Origin: Alphaproteobacteria bacterium
GTDB lineage: Bacteria; Myxococcota_A; UBA796; GCA-2862545
Assembly (NCBI GenBank): GCA_020632885.1
Contig: JACKEQ010000010.1
Location: 1 to 64,000 of the forward strand
Direction of reading: 5' to 3'
Length of the DNA: 64,000 nt
The translations under genes and the position numbers were made by a program. A model generated the notes under the pieces. That model made no database searches. It saw nothing but the letters and a program-made list of their open reading frames with translations, and had not been told where the DNA came from. How positions within the stretch are numbered: position 1 is the first letter of the stretch; every line of letters starts with the position of its first letter. Of the stretch, positions 18,038 through 27,086 are shown in pieces.

Positions 18038-18874
18038 ATGGACACGAGCTTCCGAAGACTGGCGTTGATCTTGGGTAGTGCGCTGGTGGTGATGGCGCTG
18101 GCCGCGATGTGGCTCCTCCGGTCGCCGGCGCGGCCGACGCCCGCTCGCACGACCGACGCTCCCGCTGCCCCCATGCCGTCGCGCGTACACGTCCCGATTC
18201 CGGCGGTGCCGAAGGCGCCTTCTCCGGAAGACGCGCCGACCGGGCCGGAGCCCGACGTCCGGGTGTCCGCGGCGATGGCGGTCGCGGAGACCCGCGGGTA
18301 CGTCCGGATGCGGTGCCACGTCGGGGAGCAGTACGAGAGCACCGGGGACCTGGACATCGACCGGCCGCTGGTCCGGAACGGTTGGTTCCATGCCTCCTCC
18401 CCCGACCTGGAGGGCACACTCGCCTTCGAGATCCCGTACGACGACGGTCAGACGAACGGCCGCGCGCACGGCTTCACGGTGCACTGGCGTGCCGAGACCC
18501 CCGGGAGTGAGGTGCCCTGCGAGGTGATCTGGCCGCGGTTCGCCGAGGTGACGCTGGAGCTCACCGTGGACGGGCGCCTCGTGGACCACGACATCGTGGC
18601 CCTCGGGTGCGTACAGGAGGTCACGAGCCACGGCTACGGGCGGCTCACCGGCATGGTGCTCGCCGAGGCGCCGTGCTTCGTGCAGCTCCAGGGAACGGTC
18701 GACGAGCACGCGGCGGCGACGCTTCCGTCTCTGCCGGAGCACGGGCAGCTCACGGTGCGCCTCGAGGTGGCTCGAGCTCGCGAAGATGATGGAGCCGGAC
18801 GGCGCCCCCTGACGGTCGGAGATGGAGCCGCCCTTCCCAGTGGTCGTCGGGCGGCTCCTGCAGCGCTGAACTGA
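18038..18874 (+). CDS. Membrane-anchored protein of unknown function
   Basis: This 278-residue protein has an N-terminal anchor (LALILGSALVVMALAAMWLL, residues about 8-27), a Pro/Ala-rich linker to residue 75, then a globular domain with four Cys in CEVIW, LGCVQE and APCFVQL contexts, probably disulfide-bonded outside the cytoplasm. The last 35 residues become Arg/Gly/Ala-rich and lose domain character, so the original end may have been changed by a frameshift. It diverges from the lipoprotein gene at 17985. Two hairpins follow the stop. No family is recognised. Confidence 0.6.
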   Translation: MDTSFRRLALILGSALVVMALAAMWLLRSPARPTPARTTDAPAAPMPSRVHVPIPAVPKAPSPEDAPTGPEPDVRVSAAMAVAETRGYVRMRCHVGEQYESTGDLDIDRPLVRNGWFHASSPDLEGTLAFEIPYDDGQTNGRAHGFTVHWRAETPGSEVPCEVIWPRFAEVTLELTVDGRLVDHDIVALGCVQEVTSHGYGRLTGMVLAEAPCFVQLQGTVDEHAAATLPSLPEHGQLTVRLEVARAREDDGAGRRPLTVGDGAALPSGRRAAPAALN

Positions 18875-18881
18875 TCACTCC

Positions 18882-18922
18882 GGCCGCCGAAGGCGGCCTG
18901 CGCGGCCCGCTTCGCGCGGGCC
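18882..18922. terminator. Two tandem hairpins between convergent genes
   Basis: GGCCGCC/GGCGGCC (18882-18898, loop GAA) and GGCCCGC/GCGGGCC (18904-18922, loop TTCGC) are both perfect 7-bp stems. They sit between the stop of the rightward gene at 18874 and the stop of katG at 19015, so they probably terminate transcription from both sides. Only a weak pyrimidine run follows. Confidence 0.65.
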
Positions 18923-19014
18923 TTGCCTCCTCTTGACGCTCACCACGCCCTGGCTCGAAGTGTGCTGGTATCACCGCCCTTCGCGGCCGAGGACGTGTTG
19001 ACCGTCAAACGGAA

Positions 19015-21195
19015 TCACTCGAACCGATCGAGCTCCATCACCTTCGTCCACGCCGCCGCGAAGGCCGCGACGAACGCCTCCAGGCCGTCCTCCGAGGCGT
19101 ACACCTCGCAGAGCGCCCGGAGCTGGGACGACGACCCGAACAGGAGGTCCACCCGGCTCGCCGTCCAGCGCAGCTCGCCCGTGGTGCGGTCACGACCCTC
19201 GTACAGGTCCCGGCCTGCAGGCTTCCACGTGGTACCCATGTCCAGCAGGTTCACGAAGAACGCGTTGTCCAGCACGCCCGGGCGATCCGTCAGCACGCCC
19301 TTGTCGCTGCCGTCCCAGGTGGCCCCGAGCGCACGCATGCCGCCCACCAGCACCGTCATCTCCGGAGCCGTGAGGGTCAGCAGCGCTGCCCGATCCACCA
19401 TCTGGTCCTCTGCAGGCCGCGGGTCCCGCGTGGAGAGGTAGTTCCGGAACGCATCCGCACGGGGCTCGAGCGGCTCGAAGGCGTCGGCGTCGGTCATCGC
19501 GTCCGTGGCGTCCGTCCGGCCCGGCCAGAACGGGAGGGTGAGCTCCACGCCCGCTTCGGACGCGGCACGCTCGACCGCCGCGTTGCCCGCCAGCACGATG
19601 AGGTCCGCCATCGACACGCGCTTCCCGTCCGAGCGGCCGTCGAAGCCGGCCTTGATGCCCTCGAGCACCGCCAGCACCCGCCCCAGACGCTCGGGACGGT
19701 TCACCTCCCAGTCCTTCTGTGGCGCCAGGCGGATCCGTGCACCGTTCGCACCGCCGCGCTTGTCGCTGTCGCGGTACGTGACCGCCGAGCCCCACGCCGT
19801 CGTGACGAGGTCCGCGGTGGAGAGCCCGGCGCCCAGGATCTCCGCCTTCAGCGCCGCCACGTCGGACGCATCGACGAGCGGGTGGTCGACGGCCGGGACG
19901 GGGTCCTGCCAGATCAGGTCCTCGGCCGGCACCTCGGGCCCGAGGTAGCGGGACTTCGGTCCCATGTCGCGGTGGGTCAGCTTGAACCACGACCGTGCGA
20001 AGGCGTCTGCGAAGGCCTCGGGGTCTGCGTGGAACCGACGCGCGATCGGCTCGAAGCCGGGGTCGTACCGCAGCGAGAGGTCCGCCGTGGTCATCATCGG
20101 CCGGTGCTTCTTGCTCGGGTCGTGGGCGTCCACGACCATGTGCTCGGGCTTCACGTCCTTCGCGAGCCACTGCCACGCGCCCGCCGGGCTCTTCACGAGC
20201 TCCCACTCGTAGCCGAACAGCACGTCGAGGTACCCCATGTCCCAGGTCGTGGGGTTGGGCTTCCAGGCGCCCTCGATGCCGCTCGACGTGGTGTGCGCAC
20301 CCACGCCCGACCCGAAGGTGTTGTGCCACCCGATGCCCTGCGACTCCACGTCCGTACCCTCGGGCTCCGGGCCCACCAGGGCGGGGTCACCGGCCCCGTG
20401 GGACTTCCCGAACGTGTGACCGCCGGCCACGAGGGCCACGGTCTCCTCGTCGTCCATGGCCATGCGGCGGAAGGTCTCACGGACGTCGTGCCCGGAGGCC
20501 ACGGGGTCCGGCTTGCCGTTCGGGCCCTCGGGGTTGACGTAGATCAGGCCCATCTGCACGGCCGCGAGCGGGTTCTCGAGGTCGCGCTCGCCCGAGTAGC
20601 GCTGGTCGCCGAGCCACTCGGTCTCGGGACCCCAGTAGACGTCCTCCTCGGGCTCCCAGACGTCCTCGCGGCCCCCGGCGAAGCCGAAGGTGCGGAAGCC
20701 CATGGACTCGAGCGCGACGTTGCCGGTCAGGATCATGAGGTCGGCCCAGGAGAGCGAGCGACCGTACTTCTGCTTCACCGGCCAGAGGAGGCGGCGGGCC
20801 TTGTCGAGGTTGACGTTGTCCGGCCAGCTGTTGAGGGGCGCGAACCGCTGCGTGCCCGTCGACGCGCCGCCGCGACCGTCGCTGATGCGGTAGGTGCCCG
20901 CACTGTGCCACGCCATCCGGATCATGAGGGGCCCGTAGTGCCCCCAGTCCGCGGGCCACCAGTCCACCGACGTGGTGAGCACGTCGGCGATGTCGCGCTT
21001 CACGGCGTCGAGATCGAGGCTCTGGAACGCCGCCGCGTAGTCGAAGCCGTCCCCCATGGGGTTTCCGGCGGGCGGGTTTCGGTGCAGGATCGAGAGGTTG
21101 GGCTGCTTGGGCCACCAGTGTTGGTTGGCAGACGACCCACTCGCCTTGTGTCGCGTCTCACCGTGCATCACCGGGCACTTTCCTTCGGGCTTCAT
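19015..21195 (-). CDS. katG: Catalase-peroxidase KatG
   Basis: This is a full-length 726-residue bifunctional haem enzyme that removes hydrogen peroxide. The N-terminal active domain has the distal site RMAWHSAGTYR (Trp96, His97), the Tyr of LIYVNPEGPNG (Tyr219) and Met245 in FRRMAM, which would form the Met-Tyr-Trp crosslink needed for catalase activity. The proximal haem ligand is His260 in GGHTFGKSHGAG. The C-terminal degenerate peroxidase domain (from about residue 430) is complete. AGGAGA lies 5 bases before the ATG. Two dyads in the gap upstream (21275-21311) are likely regulatory sites. It is transcribed in the same direction as the CapA-like gene. Confidence 0.97.
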   Translation of the reverse strand: MKPEGKCPVMHGETRHKASGSSANQHWWPKQPNLSILHRNPPAGNPMGDGFDYAAAFQSLDLDAVKRDIADVLTTSVDWWPADWGHYGPLMIRMAWHSAGTYRISDGRGGASTGTQRFAPLNSWPDNVNLDKARRLLWPVKQKYGRSLSWADLMILTGNVALESMGFRTFGFAGGREDVWEPEEDVYWGPETEWLGDQRYSGERDLENPLAAVQMGLIYVNPEGPNGKPDPVASGHDVRETFRRMAMDDEETVALVAGGHTFGKSHGAGDPALVGPEPEGTDVESQGIGWHNTFGSGVGAHTTSSGIEGAWKPNPTTWDMGYLDVLFGYEWELVKSPAGAWQWLAKDVKPEHMVVDAHDPSKKHRPMMTTADLSLRYDPGFEPIARRFHADPEAFADAFARSWFKLTHRDMGPKSRYLGPEVPAEDLIWQDPVPAVDHPLVDASDVAALKAEILGAGLSTADLVTTAWGSAVTYRDSDKRGGANGARIRLAPQKDWEVNRPERLGRVLAVLEGIKAGFDGRSDGKRVSMADLIVLAGNAAVERAASEAGVELTLPFWPGRTDATDAMTDADAFEPLEPRADAFRNYLSTRDPRPAEDQMVDRAALLTLTAPEMTVLVGGMRALGATWDGSDKGVLTDRPGVLDNAFFVNLLDMGTTWKPAGRDLYEGRDRTTGELRWTASRVDLLFGSSSQLRALCEVYASEDGLEAFVAAFAAAWTKVMELDRFE

Positions 21196-21274
21196 GCTCT
21201 CTCCTGCGGTTCTCGGGACGGCAGGACGCCGACCTCACGAACCCACCATCACACTCCGGGAGCATGATCTCCAA

Positions 21275-21311
21275 GACATCCGACGGATGTCGACCATAGC
21301 GTCACGCTATG
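21275..21311. promoter_or_regulatory. Tandem dyad symmetries upstream of katG
   Basis: A 7-3-7 inverted repeat (GACATCC, GAC, GGATGTC; 21275-21291) is followed by an 8-1-8 palindrome (CATAGCGT, C, ACGCTATG; 21295-21311). They lie 80-116 bases before the katG start and 30 bases after the CapA-like stop. The position suits an operator for a peroxide- or metal-responsive regulator, but one of them could instead be the terminator of the upstream gene. Confidence 0.5.
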
Positions 21312-21340
21312 TCCCGGATGCCAGTCGAGAGGCTGAGGCC

Positions 21341-22660
21341 TCAGGGCACGAACGTGCCGTCCTTCGCGATCTTCGGGGCGCGAGGTCCGAAGTCCTCCGT
21401 AGACAGCGTGCGCACGAGGTCCACGGCCGTGTTGGTGGCGTCCGGCATCGGGATGCCCTCGCCCTCGAGCTTCACCGGGAGGATCCGACCGCTCACGAGC
21501 TTGCCCTCGTGATCCAGCGTGACCTCGAGGATCAGGGACGTCGAGAGGTGCCCGGAGAGGTTGAAGCGCCCGTACGTCGCGAAGTTCCCGAGGCTGTACG
21601 CCACCAGGTGACCGTCCACGAGCTCCATTCCGCGCGGGACGTGTGGACCGTGCCCCAACACGAGGTCCGCGCCGGCGTCCACCACCGCACGGGCGAACTG
21701 GCGGAGGTTGCCGCGCTGCTCGCCGTAGAAGGTCTCCATCCGGTCGGGGACGTGGAGGTTCTTCGCCCCCTCCGCGCCGCCGTGGAAGCTCACGACGACG
21801 AGGTCGTGGTCGCGCTTCATCGCCCGCACCAGGGCCGCCGCAGTCGCGTGGTCGTTGAGATAGTGGCCCGTGCGCGACGAGTGGAAGCCGATCATGCCGA
21901 CCTTCACGCCGTCGTGCTCCACGGTGGCGAGCGTACCGGGACGGCCGCTGTACGCGATGCCCAGTCGGTCCAGCGCCGCTTCGGTCTCGAGCCTGCAGGA
22001 CTCTCCGAAGTCCTCCGCGTGGTTGTTGGCCGTGGACAACAGGTCGAAGCCCGCGCCCTTCAGCCACTTCCCGTACGAGGTGGGCGTGCGGAACGCGTAG
22101 CAGTTCTGGCCCGGCCCGCACTTGTTCGTGGTGCCGGAGTCGCAGAGCGGGCCCTCCAGGTTGCCGAAGGTGATGTCGGCGTCCGCGAGCGCATCGGAGA
22201 CCCCCGCCAGCACGGTCGCGCCGCCCTCGGGCGGGAGGAAGCCCGCGGGGAAGTCGGTGCCCATCATGATGTCGCCGACGGCCCGGATCCGCACGGTCTT
22301 CCCGGCCGCCACGGGCGCGCGGACGGTGTCGGGAGCACCATCGGCGGACTTCCGGATGGCGGCCAGGCTGGCGAGGTGCCCCTTCGCCGTGGGCAGGTGC
22401 TTGTGGACCTCCGGATGGTCGGGAGCCACGCGGGCCACGGTCTCCCAGTGGCGCACGACGTCCTCCCAGCGGCCGAGGGTCCAGTACGACCACCCGATCT
22501 CCCAGTTGCACCCGACGTGCTCGGGCTGGGCGCGCAGGCACTCGGAGTAGGCGGCGAGCGCGTCCTCCGTGCGCCCGGCCTTCTGGGCCTCCATGCCCTT
22601 CGCGTGCAGGGCGTCCTCGGCGGGGCCGGCGAAGGCGAACGAAGCGAGCAGCGCGAGCAT
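21341..22660 (-). CDS. CapA-like metallophosphatase-fold protein with TPR
   Basis: This 439-residue protein has a short signal (MLALLASFAFA), one or two TPR-like helix pairs (residues about 12-90; ALAAYSECLRAQPEHVGCNW) and a CapA/PgsA fold. The family motifs are present in order: GDIMMGT, NLEGPL, STANNHAEDFG, SFHGGAE, GHGPHVPRGME and YSLGNF. CapA-family proteins act in poly-gamma-glutamate or surface polymer production and resemble calcineurin-type phosphatases. No capB/capC genes are nearby, so polyglutamate synthesis is not supported. It lies 49 bases after the glycosyltransferase gene, on the same strand. Confidence 0.85.
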   Translation of the reverse strand: MLALLASFAFAGPAEDALHAKGMEAQKAGRTEDALAAYSECLRAQPEHVGCNWEIGWSYWTLGRWEDVVRHWETVARVAPDHPEVHKHLPTAKGHLASLAAIRKSADGAPDTVRAPVAAGKTVRIRAVGDIMMGTDFPAGFLPPEGGATVLAGVSDALADADITFGNLEGPLCDSGTTNKCGPGQNCYAFRTPTSYGKWLKGAGFDLLSTANNHAEDFGESCRLETEAALDRLGIAYSGRPGTLATVEHDGVKVGMIGFHSSRTGHYLNDHATAAALVRAMKRDHDLVVVSFHGGAEGAKNLHVPDRMETFYGEQRGNLRQFARAVVDAGADLVLGHGPHVPRGMELVDGHLVAYSLGNFATYGRFNLSGHLSTSLILEVTLDHEGKLVSGRILPVKLEGEGIPMPDATNTAVDLVRTLSTEDFGPRAPKIAKDGTFVP

Positions 22661-22709
22661 CAGGTGACCTCCAACCCGAAGCCGCTAACCCGGGAGGCGC
22701 CCGGATTGT

Positions 22710-23552
22710 TCAGCCGGCGCACACGTCCTTGTCGCCGAGACGCACCTGAAGGCCCAGATTCCCCGTCACCCCGTCCGCGAATCCGCGCGCCACGATGCGC
22801 AGGCGCTTCCTGCGGCTCTCCCCCTCCGGGACGGACACGAGCGCCCGCCGGACCTGCGAGCCGACGAGCCGCCCCAGCCGACCCGTCGTGCTCGCGAGGG
22901 TCGGCTCCCCGCTCTGGCGCAACCACAGGCGCATGTGGGTCGCGTTGCGGACCTGGTAGTAGAGCTTCCAGCCCGGCGTCGCCCCCTGGCGGTCGCGGTG
23001 GTTGTGGAACACCTGGGCGTCGTCGAAACGCACCGCGGGCACACCTCCGAACCGCTTGAGCCGCCAGTAGAGGTACTCGGTGTCCTCGGACCACCAGCCG
23101 TAGTCCTCGCGCGGATAGCCGAAGCGACACACGGTCGCCGCGGGCACCATCACGCCCCACCAGCCCGGGACGACGGTGTCGTGGGCGGTCTCCTCGTACG
23201 GGGTCGTCACGGCCGGCCAGAGCAACGCCTCGCCCTGTGGGGCGCCGGCCAGCAGGCGCTCGGCGCACGTGGGCGCGGGCTCGATGTCGTCGTCCATGAG
23301 CCAGAGCCAGTCGGCCTCCCGCTGCATCGCGAGCTGCATGCCGCGGTGGAATCCGCCGCCGGGCCCGAGGTTCGCGCCCGTCTCGAGCACCTCCACCTCG
23401 AGGCCCGCCGGGAACAGCGCGTCCGGCAGGGGCCCGCCGTTGTTGGCGACCACAACGAGGTCGGGCCGACGGGTCTGGTCCGCGAGGTGCTGGAGACAGC
23501 GCTCGAGGGTGGCGTGGCGCTCGTAGGTGACGACGACGGCGATGAGCTTCAT
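22710..23552 (-). CDS. Family 2 glycosyltransferase
   Basis: This 280-residue cytoplasmic GT-A enzyme would add a sugar to a surface glycan or lipid-linked acceptor. It starts with the usual nucleotide-binding strand (IAVVVTYERHATLERCLQHL). It carries GANLGPGGGFHRGM and the metal-binding DxD motif LMDDDIEP, and an acceptor-side motif WSEDTEYLYWRLKRFG of the type seen in GlfT2/rhamnosyltransferase-like enzymes (ED pair as general base). No membrane helix is present. It sits between the TonB receptor and the CapA-like gene on the same strand; the role in a pathway is unknown. Confidence 0.88.
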   Translation of the reverse strand: MKLIAVVVTYERHATLERCLQHLADQTRRPDLVVVANNGGPLPDALFPAGLEVEVLETGANLGPGGGFHRGMQLAMQREADWLWLMDDDIEPAPTCAERLLAGAPQGEALLWPAVTTPYEETAHDTVVPGWWGVMVPAATVCRFGYPREDYGWWSEDTEYLYWRLKRFGGVPAVRFDDAQVFHNHRDRQGATPGWKLYYQVRNATHMRLWLRQSGEPTLASTTGRLGRLVGSQVRRALVSVPEGESRRKRLRIVARGFADGVTGNLGLQVRLGDKDVCAG

Positions 23553-23594
23553 GCCCCGCCGAGGTATCGCGCACCGGCGACGCTGGCACCCGCT

Positions 23595-23608
23595 GGAGCC
23601 GAGGCTCC
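23595..23608. terminator. Short hairpin after the TonB receptor gene
   Basis: GGAGCC and GGCTCC (23595-23600, 23603-23608) are complementary and lie 2 bases past the receptor stop codon at 23611. With loop rearrangement it is a 5-bp stem with a four-base loop. There is no T run, so termination is only a possibility. Confidence 0.3.
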
Positions 23609-23610
23609 GG

Positions 23611-26475
23611 TCAGAGGCGGAGCGTGAGCTCGGCCATCAGGCTCCGCGACTGCTGCGGCATCGTCCGGAAGGGGAAGGTGTCCGACAGCGGCTGCGCGTA
23701 GCCCTGGTTGAACAGGTTGTACACGCCCACCGCATAGTCGAAGCCGTGCTCCGACGAAGTCCCCGAGAGCACGAGGTCCGACACGATGGCCCAGCCGGTC
23801 CGGGTGTCGTCGGTCAGGTCGATCCGACGGGGCGCCTCCAGGTTCGCGCGCCACGCCACACGGGCGGCAGGACCGGAGACGGGCATGATGAGCTTGGTCC
23901 CCGCGTTGTGGGTCGGCACGTTCGGCACGCTCTCCCCGCTGTCGACGTACCGGGAGTCCAGCGCGCTGTAGAAGCCCGACAGCATCCAGCCCCCGCGCAG
24001 CTCGCGACGCAGCTCGAGGTCGGCACCCACGATGCGCACGGCCTCCGCGCTGTTCGAGTACGTGAGGGCATCGGGCTCCTGCGGCGCCTCGATGGTCTCG
24101 ATGAGCTTGTTCGCGACGCTGTAGTGACCCGACATCAGGCCGGTCCACACGGAGTCGAAGGCGTGGCTGTACTCGAGCTCCGCCGACCACACGGTCTCGG
24201 GCTGGATGGCGATGCCCTGCGTGTCCGGACGCACCTGCACGCCGGGGATGTTGTAGTTGAGCTCGTAGGTGGACGGCGCACGGAAGGCGCGACCGGCGAG
24301 CACCTTCACGATGTCTCCGTCGTGGGGCTCGAGGACCATCGCGAGCCGCGGCGAGAGGGCGAGACCGCCGAAAGTAGACCAGTAGTCGGCGCGAGCGCCC
24401 GCCGTGATGCGGACCTCCGGGACCGGCACGAGGTCGACGACGGCATAGCCGGCCGCGATCTGGTAGGGACGGGACTCCGACAGGTAGGACTCCGCGGTAC
24501 CGTCTTCGTAGCGGTCCTCGCCATCGAGGGTGAGGTGGGGGCTCACGTCCACCAGCGCGCCCGCCTGGACCCGGAAGACGTCGGAGGGCTCGGCGATCAC
24601 GCGGGCTTCCGCCCCGCCCGAGAGCACGACGTAGTTCTCGACGCTGGTGTAGTCGCCGTACGGCAGGTAGCCGTCGTACTCGTAGCGGTTGAAGTACGCG
24701 CGGGTGAGCAGCCGGACCTTCTCCGAGAGCTCGGGCTCGTAGCGGAGCTCGGCCATGGTCCGCTTGTCCACCCAGTAGTTGGTGTCGGGCGCGTTGAGGT
24801 CCGTGTCGTACACGCCCGTGGGGATGTGGATGGTCCGGGCGGAGTGGTACCACTGGAGCGTCGCGTCCCCGAGCCAGATCCGGCCCGTCGTGGTGGCCCC
24901 GGTGAAGCGGTCGAACCCCTTCACGTCCAGCGCCTCGCCGTCCTCCCGGAGCACCACCTGCTCGGAGCGCCCCTGGGAGCCCGCGGCGCCGACCCCCACC
25001 CGGATGCCCACCTTGTCCGAGAGGTTGTAGTGGACCTGCCCGCGCGCCCGGTAGACGTGGTTGTCGAACGTGCCCACGGTCACCTCGGCCGTCTCCGGGG
25101 CGTCCTGCGACTCGCCGATCAGGTTGACGACGCCGGACACGGCGCCGGTACCGTAGAGCACGGACCCCGGGCCCCGGACCACCTCGATCCGCTCGATGCC
25201 ACCGAGGTCCACGCGACCGTCGTACCCGATGAACGACTGGTAGAGGATGGGGTCGTTGAGGGTCGCACCGTCCGAGAGGATCAGCAGACGGTTGCCGAAG
25301 TCGTTGGCCTGCCCGAGCCCCCGGACCGCCGCGCTGCCGTACACCGAGTCGTACGTGAGCGACAGGCCGCGCACCCCGCGCAGAGCCTCGTAGATGTTGG
25401 GGTACCGGAAGGCCCGGAGCTCCTCGCCGGAGATCAGCGTGACCGAGGAGGGTGCCTGAGCCACGGACTCCGCGCGGCGGGACACGGCCGTGACCTCGCT
25501 GATCGGGACGAGCTCGATGCGGTCCAGGGTGAGCTGACCGTCCGGAGGCACCTCGATGCGCTGCTCGACCGTCTCGAACCCGCGGAGGGCGACGCGCAGC
25601 TCGCGGGCACCGGCCGGCACGGCCTGCGCGACGACCGGCGTGTAGCCCACCGGGACCCCGTCGATCTCGACCACGGCACCGCGCTCCGTGGCGCTCACCG
25701 CGACCGACCCCGTCACCTGGATGAGGCTCACGGGCACCGTGGCAGTCTGCCCGGCCTCGACGGTCACCAGGGCCGGCTGGCTGCGGAAGCCGCTCTTGCC
25801 GAAGTAGAGGATCTGCTGACCGATGGGCACGTCCGCTTCGCACGGGCTCGTGCAGAGCACGGCCGCCTCCTCGGAGCCCAGGCGGACCTCGGCGCCCTCC
25901 TGCCCCGTGATGGCGAGCGTGCCGGTGATGCGCTCGAGCTTCCCGGCCACCTCGACCTTCTGCCCCACCCTGGGCATCGAGATCTTCTCGCTCGTGAAGT
26001 CCTCGTACCCCTCGTGCTCGATCAGGAAGGTGTAGTCACCGGCGGGCAGCGCGATGGTGGCGGGCGTGGTGGCCACCGCACCGAGGCTCTTCCGACCGAC
26101 GTAGACGGTGGACCCGGGCGGGTCGGAGTCGAGCTCGACGAGCACCACGTTCTTCTCGATGGACTTCATCGCCGCCTGGATCGTCGGGTTGTCCCCGTTC
26201 GACAGGCTCACGGCCAGCGCGTACCAGCGGTAGGCCTCCGGGTACTTCTGCATCGACACGTACGTGTGCCCGACGTTCCCCGCGGTGAACGCGTTCGGCG
26301 AGAGCCGGTTCGACTGCATGAAGTGGATGAGGGCCGTGTCGTAGTCGAACTTGTCGTAGGCCGCGGCGCCCATCTTGAACAGCGTGTCCGCCTCGTCGGC
26401 GATGGACTGGGCACGTGCAGTCGTGGCCAGTCCCCCGAGGGCGAGGAGAGCGAGGGCGAGCGACAATCGATTCAT
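23611..26475 (-). CDS. TonB-dependent receptor with N-terminal TPR and PEGA domains
   Basis: This is a 954-residue outer-membrane receptor. After a signal peptide (residues 1-23, ending TTARAQ) come TPR-like helices (about 24-109) and three PEGA-type beta domains of about 71 residues each (110-182, 183-253, 254-324), with hallmarks such as DPPGSTVYVGRKSLG, PAGDYTFLIEHEGYE and GAVVEIDGVPVGYTP. A plug (about 330-460) then contains VTLISGEELRAFRYPNIYEA and ERIEVVRGPGSVLYG. The remaining 490 residues form the barrel with aromatic-rich strands. The substrate is unknown; no siderophore genes are near. PEGA domains usually occur in periplasmic lipoproteins, so this fusion is unusual. CTGGAG precedes the ATG. 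Confidence 0.92.
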   Translation of the reverse strand: MNRLSLALALLALGGLATTARAQSIADEADTLFKMGAAAYDKFDYDTALIHFMQSNRLSPNAFTAGNVGHTYVSMQKYPEAYRWYALAVSLSNGDNPTIQAAMKSIEKNVVLVELDSDPPGSTVYVGRKSLGAVATTPATIALPAGDYTFLIEHEGYEDFTSEKISMPRVGQKVEVAGKLERITGTLAITGQEGAEVRLGSEEAAVLCTSPCEADVPIGQQILYFGKSGFRSQPALVTVEAGQTATVPVSLIQVTGSVAVSATERGAVVEIDGVPVGYTPVVAQAVPAGARELRVALRGFETVEQRIEVPPDGQLTLDRIELVPISEVTAVSRRAESVAQAPSSVTLISGEELRAFRYPNIYEALRGVRGLSLTYDSVYGSAAVRGLGQANDFGNRLLILSDGATLNDPILYQSFIGYDGRVDLGGIERIEVVRGPGSVLYGTGAVSGVVNLIGESQDAPETAEVTVGTFDNHVYRARGQVHYNLSDKVGIRVGVGAAGSQGRSEQVVLREDGEALDVKGFDRFTGATTTGRIWLGDATLQWYHSARTIHIPTGVYDTDLNAPDTNYWVDKRTMAELRYEPELSEKVRLLTRAYFNRYEYDGYLPYGDYTSVENYVVLSGGAEARVIAEPSDVFRVQAGALVDVSPHLTLDGEDRYEDGTAESYLSESRPYQIAAGYAVVDLVPVPEVRITAGARADYWSTFGGLALSPRLAMVLEPHDGDIVKVLAGRAFRAPSTYELNYNIPGVQVRPDTQGIAIQPETVWSAELEYSHAFDSVWTGLMSGHYSVANKLIETIEAPQEPDALTYSNSAEAVRIVGADLELRRELRGGWMLSGFYSALDSRYVDSGESVPNVPTHNAGTKLIMPVSGPAARVAWRANLEAPRRIDLTDDTRTGWAIVSDLVLSGTSSEHGFDYAVGVYNLFNQGYAQPLSDTFPFRTMPQQSRSLMAELTLRL

Positions 26476-26576
26476 GCTGGGACTCCAGGTCAGCGGTCCG
26501 GAGAGCATGATTGGCGGGGGTCGACGGGGAGAATCGAAATCGACACCCCGCCGAGGGACGGCTCCAGGAGCCGCGT

Positions 26577-26596
26577 TCGAACGCCGATTATCCAGG
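26577..26596. repeat. 20-base element, copy 1 (upstream of TonB receptor)
   Basis: The sequence matches 27182-27201 at 19 of 20 positions (the single difference is T versus A in the GATWATCC core). It lies 102 bases before the TonB receptor start, in reverse orientation relative to that gene. It may be a shared operator or a promoter core (GGATAAT on the receptor strand). Confidence 0.55.
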
Positions 26597-26672
26597 ATGG
26601 CAGGTGGATGTCACCCAGGAGGCAGCACGTTCACCGTTCGATGGCGGCTCGGCGCAGGAGAGGCCCGGGCCG

Positions 26673-27020
26673 TCAGAGCGACGCCCCGTCGTAGACCATG
26701 ACGTTCGCGTGGTCGCGCGCGTCGACCCCTTCGAGGCAGCCCACGTTGATCATCGCCATCGGGCCGTCCGGACCGACGCCCGAGCCGTACGGACGTACGC
26801 CGCACACCTTGCAGAAGCCGTGGTGCACCGACTTCTTCCCGAACTGGTAGTCCTGATACAGGTCCTCGCCGCGGACGACCTCCAGGGCCGCACCGGGGAC
26901 GAAGGTCATCAGGGTGCCGGCCCGCCCACAGATGGAGCAGTTGCAGCGCATCACCTGCTGGAGTTCGGTCTCGACCCGGAACCGGATCCCTCCGCAGTGG
27001 CAGCTTCCTTCGTACGTCAT
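26673..27020 (-). CDS. GFA/CENP-V family zinc-binding protein
   Basis: This 115-residue protein carries the zinc-binding cysteine pattern of the glutathione-dependent formaldehyde-activating (GFA/CENP-V) fold: CHCGGIRF near the start, CNCSICGR in the middle and CKVCGVRPYG toward the end. Most GFA proteins are of unknown substrate, and binding of glutathione-formaldehyde is proven only for some. The ATG at 27020 is supported by GGAGG 6 bases upstream. It diverges from the secreted protein at 27272 across a region with overlapping dyads. Confidence 0.88.
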   Translation of the reverse strand: MTYEGSCHCGGIRFRVETELQQVMRCNCSICGRAGTLMTFVPGAALEVVRGEDLYQDYQFGKKSVHHGFCKVCGVRPYGSGVGPDGPMAMINVGCLEGVDARDHANVMVYDGASL

Positions 27021-27086
27021 GTGGCCTCCGTCGTCGTTGTCCTCCCCTCCTATGTCCCCCTCGCGACGGCCCGCTTGGACGAACGC

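Noticed and set aside
21341..23552. Capsule or poly-gamma-glutamate cluster from the CapA-like and glycosyltransferase pair
   Set aside because: No capB/capC, flippase, polymerase or export genes in the vicinity.
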